Shown piece after piece: positions 1 through 6,165 of a stretch of DNA of 6,321 nucleotides. Both the position numbers and the translations under genes were made by a program. The notes under the pieces are model-generated. The model saw only the letters and a list, made by a program, of their open reading frames with translations, ran no database searches and was not told the origin of the DNA. Numbering within the stretch: the first letter of the stretch is position 1; every line of letters starts with the position of its first letter. The stretch spans positions 1 through 6,321 of the forward strand of contig JACRAG010000226.1 in the NCBI GenBank assembly GCA_016213455.1. The letters run 5' to 3'. This stretch comes from Anaerolineae bacterium. GTDB lineage: Bacteria; Chloroflexota; Anaerolineae; Anaerolineales; Anaerolineaceae.

Positions 1-1807
1 GCTCTCCACGGGGCTCGGTTTGATTTCACCGCTGATCCTGCGCACTTTGATCGATGTCACCCTGCCGCAAAAGGATATCAACCAGCTGATTCTGTTGAGC
101 CTGGGGCTGCTCATTCTGCCGTTGATTTCCGGATTTATCTCGGTGTTCATGCGGCGCACCAGTGCGCAGGTGGGCGAGGGTGTCATTTTTGACCTGCGGC
201 GCTCTCTGTTCGCCAATTTGCAGCGTATGTCGCTGCGTTTCTTCACCAACACGCGGGTGGGCGAGTTGATGAGCCGCCTGAACAATGACGTGGTCGGCGC
301 GCAGAACGCTGTTGCCAACACCCTGGTGGGCATTGTCACCAACCTGGTGCAAACCGTTGCCGTGCTGGCGGTGATGCTGGCGCTGGATTGGCGCCTGACC
401 ATCGCCAGCCTGTTAATTATGCCGTTCTTCATTCTGGCAGCGCGCATCCTGGGCAACCGGCTGCGCCTGATTGCGCGCGAGCAGCTGGAAGCCATAGCGC
501 AGATGAATGCCATGATGAATGAAACCCTGAATATCGGCGGGGCGCTGCTGGTCAAGCTGTTTGGGCGCAAACAGCTGGAAGTGGAGCGGTTTACCGATCG
601 CGCGCAGCAGGTGCGTGATGTGGGCGTTAAGCGCGCCTTCACCGGCTCGCTCTTCTTTGCCGCCGTCGGGTTGTTGAGCGCGCTGGGTGCGGCGATGATT
701 TATGGGTTGGGGGGATACTTTGTCATTCAAGGCGCGCTGGGCATCGGCACGATTGTGGCTTTTGGCTCCTACCTGAACAACCTGTACGGTTCGCTGCAGG
801 GGCTGGCGAATGCTCCAGTGGAATTTGCGACATCGATGGTCAGTTTTGAGCGCGTTTTCGAAGTGATTGACCTGCCGGTCGAGCTGGGAGAAAAACCGGA
901 CGCGGTCCTATTGCAGGATGTACAGGGGACCCTGGCATTTGAAGATGTTTCCTTCATGTATCAGGACGGTGATGAAAACCTGCTGAGCGAAGTGCGCCGC
1001 TACGGCAGCATGGACCAGGTGGAGGCTGTGCTTTCGGGGAAACGACGCAACGGCAGCGAGAAAGAACAGGATAAAGAGGAACCCGAAGCCCCGCAAAGTC
1101 AGGCGCGCGGCATGGCGCTGGAACATGTCAGCTTTGTGGCGCACCCTGGCAACCTGGTGGCGCTGGTGGGGCCAAGCGGAGCAGGGAAGACGACGCTGAC
1201 ATACCTGATTCCACGCCTGTACGATCCATCCGAGGGGCGCATCACATTGGATGGAATCGATTTGCGTGATGTCAACCTTGATTCGCTCTCGACACAGATC
1301 GGCATGGTCACGCAGGAGACCTACCTTTTCCACGATACGATCCGCACCAACCTGCAGTATGCCAGGTTGAATGCGACGCAGCAGGAACTGGAAGATGCTT
1401 GCCGGGTCGCCAATATTGACCACTTCATCCGCGAGCTGCCGGATGGCTACGATACGATCGTCGGCGAACGTGGTTATCGCCTGAGCGGCGGCGAAAAACA
1501 GCGCCTGGCGCTGGCGCGCGTGATCCTCAAAGATCCACGCCTTCTGGTGCTGGACGAAGCGACCAGCAGTTTGGACAGTGAATCGGAGGCGTTGATCCAG
1601 GATGCGCTAAAACAGGTGATGGCGGGGCGGACGACGATCGCCATTGCCCACCGCCTGAGCACCATTCTTGCGGCGGATTTGATCCTGGTGATCGATCGCG
1701 GTCAGGTGGTGGAGCGGGGTACGCATGCCGAACTGCTGGCTGTGAACGGCGTGTATGCCAACCTTTACCGCACGCAGTTCAACAAACAAAGCGAAAGCCC
1801 GGCTTAA
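1..1807 (+). CDS. ABC exporter, fused membrane and ATP-binding domains (N-terminus cut by window edge)
   Basis: Type IV (MsbA/LmrA-like) half-transporter that would dimerise in the inner membrane and export a lipid, peptide or drug; the substrate cannot be told. The frame is open to base 2, and the residues before the first possible start (TTG at 20) read as the end of the first membrane helix, so the true start lies to the left. Numbering from that TTG, hydrophobic segments lie near 23-44, 103-122, 126-145, 209-230 and 232-253. The ATPase domain begins near 305 and has the A-loop aromatic Y314, Walker A GPSGAGKT (384-391), Q-loop Q432, signature LSGGEKQR (488-495), Walker B LLVLDE (508-513), the D-loop SLD and switch histidine H544, so it should hydrolyse ATP. 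The stretch between about 318 and 364 is a charged insert absent from typical members. The gene ends in TAA. A partner half-transporter could lie upstream. Confidence 0.95.
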   Translation, partial: LSTGLGLISPLILRTLIDVTLPQKDINQLILLSLGLLILPLISGFISVFMRRTSAQVGEGVIFDLRRSLFANLQRMSLRFFTNTRVGELMSRLNNDVVGAQNAVANTLVGIVTNLVQTVAVLAVMLALDWRLTIASLLIMPFFILAARILGNRLRLIAREQLEAIAQMNAMMNETLNIGGALLVKLFGRKQLEVERFTDRAQQVRDVGVKRAFTGSLFFAAVGLLSALGAAMIYGLGGYFVIQGALGIGTIVAFGSYLNNLYGSLQGLANAPVEFATSMVSFERVFEVIDLPVELGEKPDAVLLQDVQGTLAFEDVSFMYQDGDENLLSEVRRYGSMDQVEAVLSGKRRNGSEKEQDKEEPEAPQSQARGMALEHVSFVAHPGNLVALVGPSGAGKTTLTYLIPRLYDPSEGRITLDGIDLRDVNLDSLSTQIGMVTQETYLFHDTIRTNLQYARLNATQQELEDACRVANIDHFIRELPDGYDTIVGERGYRLSGGEKQRLALARVILKDPRLLVLDEATSSLDSESEALIQDALKQVMAGRTTIAIAHRLSTILAADLILVIDRGQVVERGTHAELLAVNGVYANLYRTQFNKQSESPA

Positions 1808-1814
1808 TGCCATT

Positions 1815-1832
1815 GCCTGGATTGAACCAGGC
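1815..1832 (+). terminator. Possible weak hairpin terminator or attenuator after the ABC gene
   Basis: GCCTGG (1815-1820) and CCAGGC (1827-1832) form a perfect 6-bp stem with a 6-base loop, starting 8 bases after the ABC stop codon. Two G-U pairs and one A-U pair could extend it outward. No U-run follows directly; the nearest T-rich stretch (CTTTT) lies about 20 bases further on. If it acts, it would terminate poorly or only reduce read-through into the serine hydrolase gene. A 6-bp inverted repeat can also arise by chance. Confidence 0.35.
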
Positions 1833-1884
1833 GGTTGCAGGTCGGTGAAACTTTTAGCAAATCCTTGCGCTATATCAATACAGC

Positions 1885-1912
1885 GGAAAGCTTCATCCTC
1901 GAAGACTTTTCC
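1885..1912 (+). other. Imperfect hairpin in the leader of the serine hydrolase gene
   Basis: GGAAAGCTTC (1885-1894) can pair with GAAGACTTTTCC (1901-1912) across a 6-base loop, giving ten pairs interrupted by two single-base bulges on the right arm. It lies in the 138-base non-coding gap, about 33 bases before the chosen start of the serine hydrolase. It might be an mRNA leader structure. No known riboswitch is recognised, and a fold this small and imperfect may mean nothing. No clear -35/-10 promoter pair was found in the gap. Confidence 0.25.
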
Positions 1913-1933
1913 CTATCTTCCATTGGTTTCATT

Positions 1934-1939
1934 GGGGAG
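1934..1939 (+). promoter_or_regulatory. Ribosome binding site fixing the serine hydrolase start
   Basis: GGGGAG stands six bases before the ATG at 1946, a good Shine-Dalgarno match and distance. It decides the start: an in-frame ATG at 1835 would add 37 residues of unremarkable sequence ahead of a clear signal peptide and has no comparable site close upstream. Confidence 0.7.
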
Positions 1940-1945
1940 CAAGGC

Positions 1946-3421
1946 ATGTTCAAGAAAATACTCTGCGTGCTGCTTTTTCTATTCCCGGCATTGTTTCTGA
2001 GCACGTCTGCTGCGATTTCATCTTCCGATCCCCAACAGGAGATCGACTTTGGCGCACTGGATGCCTGGATCACCGGGCAGATGGGTCAGCACGGCATCCC
2101 TGGCATTGCGCTGGCGGTGACGCGCGGCGAAGAGATCCTCTACATGAAGGGCTACGGCACCGCCGGACAGGGTCGCCCGATGACTCCCCAGACTCCTCTG
2201 TACATCGGGTCACAAAGCAAATCCTTCACCGCGCTGGCAATTGCGCAGCTGGTGGAGCAGGGCAAGGTGGATGTGGCGCTTCCGGTGCAAAGCTACATCC
2301 CCTGGTTCCGCGTGGCAGATGAACAGGCCAGCCGGACCATTACGCTGAGCCACCTGCTGCACCACAACTCCGGCCTGTCTGAATCGGGATTCTCCAAAGT
2401 TCTACCTGACGAGGCCACGATTGAAGATGTGGTGCGTGCGCTGGCAGAGGCGAAATTAACCCAACCGGTCGGCGCCACCATGCAGTATTTTAATTACGGC
2501 TATGACGTGCTCGCGCTGGTGGTTGAGCAGGTGTCCGGTCAATCCTACGCCGATTATGTGCAGACGCACATTTTTGACCCGCTGCAGATGAGGAATTCCT
2601 ACACCGATCCGGTATTGGCACGAAGTGATGGGCTTTCACAGGGGTACAGCCGCCTGTTTGGCTTCACTATTCCACGCCAGCAGCCGCACAGGGTCTATGA
2701 ATTGGGGGCAGGTTATCTCATGTCCTCAGCGGAAGACCTGGCACATTATGCGATTGCCATGAACAATGATGCCGTGTACCAGGGCGCAGCCCTGCTCCAG
2801 CCAGACGGCATTCAAACCCTGTTCTACCCTGTATATGGGTATGGCTGGGGTTGGTTCATCGCGCCGGACCATATCTTTCACGGCGGCGCGAATGAGACCT
2901 TCAAAACGTTCGTAGATTTGTATCCCAGCAAAGATATTGGCATCGTTCTGTTGTTGAACCAGGGCTACATGTTTGATTCGTATTTTTCCTCTGATCAAAT
3001 CTTCGGCGGTGTGGAAGACATCATACTTGGCCGGAACAACGATCCGCCGTTCAAAGGACTGTCACCGCGTTGGATGGGACACATCATGGGGCTGTTTGTG
3101 CTGGGCTTGACCATTTTCCAGGTACGCAATTTACTCGGCCTGCGCCATTGGCGGGTGCGAGCAAGCCGGTGGACACGCCGCAGGAAGGAGGAGGATATCC
3201 TGATCAATTTCCTCATCCCTTCGGTAATGATTGCCATCATCGTCTGGCAGGTGAAAGGGTTCTTTGGTTATCGGGTGAATTTGACCTACCAGTTGTTGAT
3301 TCTGTTGCGTTTTACCCCGGATATTGCCTTCCTGTGCCTGATCGGCACTCTGCCAGATTACATCGCCGGATTGACCAAACTGGCATGGGTTCTTGCCGGA
3401 AAGGTGAAGCCGTCAGCATGA
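1946..3421 (+). CDS. Beta-lactamase-family serine hydrolase with signal peptide and C-terminal membrane segments
   Basis: Member of the class C beta-lactamase / penicillin-binding-protein-like (PF00144-type) serine hydrolases, 491 residues from the ATG at 1946. Residues 1-23 look like a signal peptide (KK, then a hydrophobic run, then SAA as a possible cleavage site). The catalytic domain covers about 35-360. It shows the nucleophile motif S89-Q-S-K92, the second motif Y181-F-N183 and H312-G-G314 in place of KTG, so all three active-site motifs are intact. Three hydrophobic segments follow near 379-398, 418-435 and 447-472, with a basic loop (RASRWTRRRKEE) between the first two, which suggests the catalytic domain faces outward on a membrane anchor. 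The family includes D-aminopeptidases, esterases, peptidoglycan-active enzymes and beta-lactamases; the substrate here is unknown. The stop codon overlaps the next gene's start, so the two are probably co-translated. Confidence 0.93.
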   Translation: MFKKILCVLLFLFPALFLSTSAAISSSDPQQEIDFGALDAWITGQMGQHGIPGIALAVTRGEEILYMKGYGTAGQGRPMTPQTPLYIGSQSKSFTALAIAQLVEQGKVDVALPVQSYIPWFRVADEQASRTITLSHLLHHNSGLSESGFSKVLPDEATIEDVVRALAEAKLTQPVGATMQYFNYGYDVLALVVEQVSGQSYADYVQTHIFDPLQMRNSYTDPVLARSDGLSQGYSRLFGFTIPRQQPHRVYELGAGYLMSSAEDLAHYAIAMNNDAVYQGAALLQPDGIQTLFYPVYGYGWGWFIAPDHIFHGGANETFKTFVDLYPSKDIGIVLLLNQGYMFDSYFSSDQIFGGVEDIILGRNNDPPFKGLSPRWMGHIMGLFVLGLTIFQVRNLLGLRHWRVRASRWTRRRKEEDILINFLIPSVMIAIIVWQVKGFFGYRVNLTYQLLILLRFTPDIAFLCLIGTLPDYIAGLTKLAWVLAGKVKPSA

Positions 3422-4023
3422 AGATACGATTTCCAGATTTGCTGAGTGTGCAAGACCTTGCCAGGATGACATCTGAACTGGGTGAGGGATGGGGGGCGCC
3501 GCACTGCGCCCGGTTGCTGAGGTTGATCGGCCTCATCGGTGCGGGCCTGGCATATGATGCCGAAGCGCTCACTGCTGCGGTGTATCTGCACGATTGGGGC
3601 GCTTTTCCTGCATTTCGCCAGCCGGGAGTGAACCATGTGACGCGATCCAGGGAGGTGGTGGAGTGTGAGGTTCTGCCACGCCTTGGATGGTCTGCAGACC
3701 GGCGCGCCCGGGTGTTGGAAGCCGTGGAAAAACATGATTACCGCGACCCGCGCCCAATCGTTTCGATCGAAGCTGTGCTCCTTCGTGAAGCGGATATGCT
3801 GGATTTGATCGGGGCCATCGGCATGGCAAGAGAGTTCGCCTGGGGGCCAAATGATCTGGCGGTGTGCTTGACACGCATTCTCTCCAGGCGGGAGGCAATG
3901 CAGGGTCTTTTCACTCTGCCGGAGGCGGCACGCATGGCGGAGGCGCGTTTTGCACATATGGACGCATGCCTGAGCTGGTTGCGGGATGAAGGCCTGGAGC
4001 TACCCACCATTGGAAAGGGTTGA
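3418..4023 (+). CDS. HD-domain protein, probable metal-dependent phosphohydrolase
   Basis: Soluble protein of 201 residues, with no signal peptide or membrane segment. The HD-superfamily pattern is visible: H29, then H58-D59 in YLHDWG, then D126 in READMLDLIG, with H73 and H106 (EKHDY) as possible extra metal ligands. This matches the metal-binding core of HD phosphohydrolases, which act on nucleotides or other phosphate esters. The substrate cannot be inferred. The start is taken at the ATG that overlaps the upstream TGA as ATGA. AAGGTGA (3401-3407) lies ten bases ahead as a plausible ribosome binding site. The frame stays open upstream to 3070, but that part lies wholly inside the serine hydrolase gene in another frame and reads as non-protein-like. 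The C-terminal third (about 145-190) looks helical. Tight coupling to the hydrolase points to co-expression, not necessarily a shared pathway. Confidence 0.88.
   Translation: MKIRFPDLLSVQDLARMTSELGEGWGAPHCARLLRLIGLIGAGLAYDAEALTAAVYLHDWGAFPAFRQPGVNHVTRSREVVECEVLPRLGWSADRRARVLEAVEKHDYRDPRPIVSIEAVLLREADMLDLIGAIGMAREFAWGPNDLAVCLTRILSRREAMQGLFTLPEAARMAEARFAHMDACLSWLRDEGLELPTIGKG
4012..4019 (+). promoter_or_regulatory. Ribosome binding site of the methyltransferase gene, inside the end of the HD gene
   Basis: GGAAAGGG ends just before the HD gene's stop codon and stands eight bases ahead of the GTG at 4028. This favours that GTG as the start. The ATG at 4040 would sit 20 bases away from it, though a weaker GGTGGA (4030-4035) lies close to that ATG. 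Confidence 0.5.
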
Positions 4024-4027
4024 GATT

Positions 4028-4732
4028 GTGGTGGATCAGATGGACGCGGAACCTAAAACGCAAGTTAGTATGAGGTCTATCGCGAGAGCTGTGCTGGCTC
4101 CGCTGGCCTTTTTCTCGTTGGTGTTTCTGCTCGCCGGGCGCTGGGATTTCTGGCAGGGATGGGTGTACCTGGGCGTGAACCTGGTTGTGTTGATCCCCAT
4201 GGCGATTGCCGCCTCCAGAGATCCGGGCATGATTGAAGAGCGCCTGAATCCAAGGGAGGGCATGAAGAGCTGGGACAAATTGTACTTTGGCATGACCGTC
4301 CCGCTGTATATTGCTGCGTTGGTGCTTGGGGGGCTGGCAGGGCGCTTTGGCTGGCTGACGCAGATCCCGCTGGCGTTGTATTGGGCCAGCGTGGGGGTCT
4401 ACCTGACTGGACAGGCGATTTTCTTGTGGGCGCGCTTCACCAACCGTTATTTTTCCAGCGTGGTGCGGATTCAAACCGACCGGGGGCAGACGGTTTGCAG
4501 GGATGGTCCGTATCGATTTGTGCGGCACCCCGGGTATGTGGGTGGTTTCTTGTTCACCCTGACTTCCGGAATTATTCTGGGTTCGTGGCTTTCCTTCATC
4601 CCTCAGGTTGTCGCGGCGGCTATGATCTTCTGGCGTACTGCGCGGGAAGACCAGACCTTGATGGCAGAACTGCCGGGTTACGTGGATTATGCGCAGAAAA
4701 CGCGTTTTCGCCTGATTCCCGGCATCTGGTAG
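4028..4732 (+). CDS. Integral membrane methyltransferase of the isoprenylcysteine carboxyl methyltransferase (ICMT/PEMT-like) family
   Basis: Membrane protein of 234 residues from GTG 4028 (230 from ATG 4040). Hydrophobic segments lie near 18-37, 42-63, 85-105, 113-135 and 173-202. The C-terminal half carries the family's S-adenosylmethionine-binding signature GPYRFVRHPGYVGG (160-173, with R166, H167, P168 and Y170), followed by R206-E207-D208, the GY..Y element (217-221) and RLIP (228-231). Eukaryotic ICMT methylates prenylated cysteine. Bacterial relatives are poorly characterised and some methylate phospholipids or other lipophilic substrates, so the function here stays at methyl transfer to a membrane-associated acceptor. 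The gene starts four bases after the HD gene and probably shares its message. An in-frame ATG at 3986 was not chosen because it would overlap the HD gene by 38 bases. The exact start is uncertain by a few codons. Confidence 0.88.
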   Translation: MVDQMDAEPKTQVSMRSIARAVLAPLAFFSLVFLLAGRWDFWQGWVYLGVNLVVLIPMAIAASRDPGMIEERLNPREGMKSWDKLYFGMTVPLYIAALVLGGLAGRFGWLTQIPLALYWASVGVYLTGQAIFLWARFTNRYFSSVVRIQTDRGQTVCRDGPYRFVRHPGYVGGFLFTLTSGIILGSWLSFIPQVVAAAMIFWRTAREDQTLMAELPGYVDYAQKTRFRLIPGIW

Positions 4733-4791
4733 GATCACCAGACTGTAGATCGATAGTTTACACATATCTTTTTCTTGGGACTGACATTAGC
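4733..4791 (+). other. 59-base gap before the MFS gene, no convincing promoter
   Basis: This AT-richer gap separates the methyltransferase from the MFS gene. It contains TTTACA (4757-4762), which resembles a -35 box, and TATCTT (4765-4770), which resembles a -10 box. The two are not at promoter spacing from each other, and I find no good partner for either. The only purine-rich site before the MFS start is GGGA (4777-4780), eleven bases from the ATG, so translation initiation looks weak. The MFS gene may be read through from the upstream genes or have its own weak promoter. Confidence 0.3.
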
Positions 4792-6081
4792 ATGGCAACT
4801 TTTATCATTTTATGGTTAGGGCAGCTGGTTTCGTTGTTTGGCACGGCCATGTCGCGCTTTGGGCTGACCATTTGGGCTTATCAGCAAACCGGACAGGTTA
4901 CCACTTTGGCGTTGATGGGCTTTTTCAACAGCCTGGCTTACGTGCTTTTCAGCCCGCTCGCCGGGGTGGTCGCCGATCGCTATTCGCGAAAATGGGTAAT
5001 CATCCTGGCTGATCTGGGCGCGGGACTGGTGACATTGGGGCTGCTGCTGCTTTATCGTGCGGGGGGACTGCAAATCTGGCACCTGTATTTGGGTGGTGTG
5101 ATAACCAATGCGTTGGGTGCTTTTCAGGAACCAGCGTTTGGTGCGTCGGTGAGCATGTTGGTGCCGCGCAACCAATTGACCCGCGCCAATGGAATGCTTT
5201 CTCTGGCAAACGATGGCGCGCATATGTTTGCGCCGATGCTGGCTGGGGCGCTACTGCTGCCGCTTGGCATTGGCGGGATAATGACGATCGATGTGGTTAC
5301 CTGCCTGGCAGCCGTGACGACCGTGCTGCTGGTGACTATCCCGCAGCCGGTTCAATCCCGCGCGACCACACCCAGGGGCTTCGCCAACCTGTCCTTTGGT
5401 TTTCGTTATATCTCTCGGCACGTAGGTTTGCTGGGAATCCTGTTGATCTTTACCGGCATCAATTTCTTCGCCGCCGTCACATATTTTGGCGTCATGCCAG
5501 CCATGATCCTGTCTCGCAGCGGTGGGAATGCGGCTGTATTAGGGCTGGTGCAATCTGTATTGGGCATTGGCGGGGTGGCAGGCGGCGCGTTATTGACCCT
5601 TTGGGGCGGTCCCAAGAACCGGGTGAAGGGTTTCCTGCTCTCCACCGCGGCTTCCTTCCTCCTGGGTGATCTGCTCTTCGCGATTGGCAGGTCACCTGCT
5701 GCGTGGGTTGGTGCAGCATTTGCGTCAGCCGTCTTCCTGCCCTTTCTCTTGAGCTGCTATGAGGCAATCTGGCAGTCGACGGTACCGCATGATGTGCAAG
5801 GCAGGGTGTTTTCGGCGAAGAACATGCTCCAGATCGGCAGCATGCCGTTGGGATATTTGATGGCGGGGTTCTTGGCGGACCGCATTTTTGAACCTGCCAT
5901 GCAGCCGGGCGGGCTGCTGGCTGACTCGTTGGGTTGGCTGGTCGGTACAGGGCCGGGCGCGGGAATGGGCTTGATGTTCGCGTTGACCTGTGTTTTAGGC
6001 ACAGGCCTGTGCCTGTTGGGTCTGGCATTTCCGGCGGTGCGCAATGTGGAGGCGGAAAGCATTCCGGTGAAAGCTGGGTGA
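4792..6081 (+). CDS. Major facilitator superfamily exporter (EntS/MefA-like drug or siderophore efflux type)
   Basis: Inner-membrane transporter of 429 residues, almost entirely hydrophobic, with about 12 predicted helices in two halves joined by a linker near 184-210. The loop after helix 2 has the MFS motif A variant GVVADRYSRK (58-67, with D62 and R63). A similar element, GFLADRIF (359-366), occurs in the second half, preceded by QGRVFSAKN (336-344). This arrangement resembles the branch containing EntS and macrolide efflux proteins such as MefA, which export small hydrophobic molecules by proton antiport; the substrate here is unknown. The start is the ATG at 4792, where the first helix begins. 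The frame is open back to 4381, but that stretch lies inside the methyltransferase gene. The gene ends in TGA, followed by a strong hairpin. Confidence 0.92.
   Translation: MATFIILWLGQLVSLFGTAMSRFGLTIWAYQQTGQVTTLALMGFFNSLAYVLFSPLAGVVADRYSRKWVIILADLGAGLVTLGLLLLYRAGGLQIWHLYLGGVITNALGAFQEPAFGASVSMLVPRNQLTRANGMLSLANDGAHMFAPMLAGALLLPLGIGGIMTIDVVTCLAAVTTVLLVTIPQPVQSRATTPRGFANLSFGFRYISRHVGLLGILLIFTGINFFAAVTYFGVMPAMILSRSGGNAAVLGLVQSVLGIGGVAGGALLTLWGGPKNRVKGFLLSTAASFLLGDLLFAIGRSPAAWVGAAFASAVFLPFLLSCYEAIWQSTVPHDVQGRVFSAKNMLQIGSMPLGYLMAGFLADRIFEPAMQPGGLLADSLGWLVGTGPGAGMGLMFALTCVLGTGLCLLGLAFPAVRNVEAESIPVKAG
5997..6014. repeat. Perfect 18-base palindrome inside the MFS gene
   Basis: AGGCACAGGCCTGTGCCT reads identically on both strands. 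It lies in the last coding helix of the MFS exporter, about 65 bases before the stop. As DNA it is a perfect two-fold site; in mRNA it could form a 7-bp stem with a GGCC loop. It codes for part of an LGTGLCLL run, so it may simply result from codon choice. Confidence 0.5.
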
Positions 6082-6113
6082 GGAATAAAAGGCTTTCAAT
6101 CGTGGATTAATCA

Positions 6114-6149
6114 AAGAGGCTGTCCGGACTTGATCACGGACAGCCTCTT
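6114..6149. terminator. Hairpin between convergent genes, probable bidirectional terminator
   Basis: AAGAGGCTGTCCG (6114-6126) and its exact complement CGGACAGCCTCTT (6137-6149) form a perfect 13-bp stem with a 10-base loop that contains TGATCA. It lies 32 bases after the MFS stop and 16 bases beyond the stop of the opposing gene, where a shared terminator is expected. The U-tract is poor on both sides: CTCTTGGGTTTG on the + strand and CTCTTTGATTAA on the - strand. It may therefore terminate weakly or act as an mRNA 3' end stabiliser. Confidence 0.7.
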
Positions 6150-6165
6150 GGGTTTGAACAATGGA

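Noticed and set aside
956..1112. Possible frameshift or fusion scar in the ABC ATPase domain
   Set aside because: The frame is continuous, and the second half resumes with a normal strand and Walker A, so an in-frame insertion explains it better.
908..1423. Open frame of 171 residues on the - strand inside the ABC gene
   Set aside because: It is antisense to the ATPase domain with all motifs intact on the + strand, and it shows no coherent protein character.
1835..1945. N-terminal extension of the serine hydrolase to an upstream ATG
   Set aside because: It would put 37 unrelated residues before a clear signal peptide, and the good ribosome site GGGGAG lies ahead of the ATG at 1946.
3070..3417. 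Upstream extension of the HD-domain gene within the serine hydrolase gene
   Set aside because: It would overlap the hydrolase by about 350 bases in another frame. The ATGA overlap start is more typical, and the extra residues look like shadow coding.
3358..3957. Open frame of 199 residues on the - strand
   Set aside because: It is antisense to the HD-domain gene, whose metal-binding residues are intact; the reverse translation resembles no family.
3911..4765. Long open frame of 284 residues on the - strand
   Set aside because: It lies opposite the methyltransferase and the end of the HD gene. Its translation is rich in H, Q, P and R with no recognisable domain, as expected of the antisense of a GC-rich membrane-protein gene.
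4381..4791. Upstream extension of the MFS gene into the methyltransferase gene
   Set aside because: The extension is out of frame with the methyltransferase and has no transporter character; the first helix starts right after the ATG at 4792.
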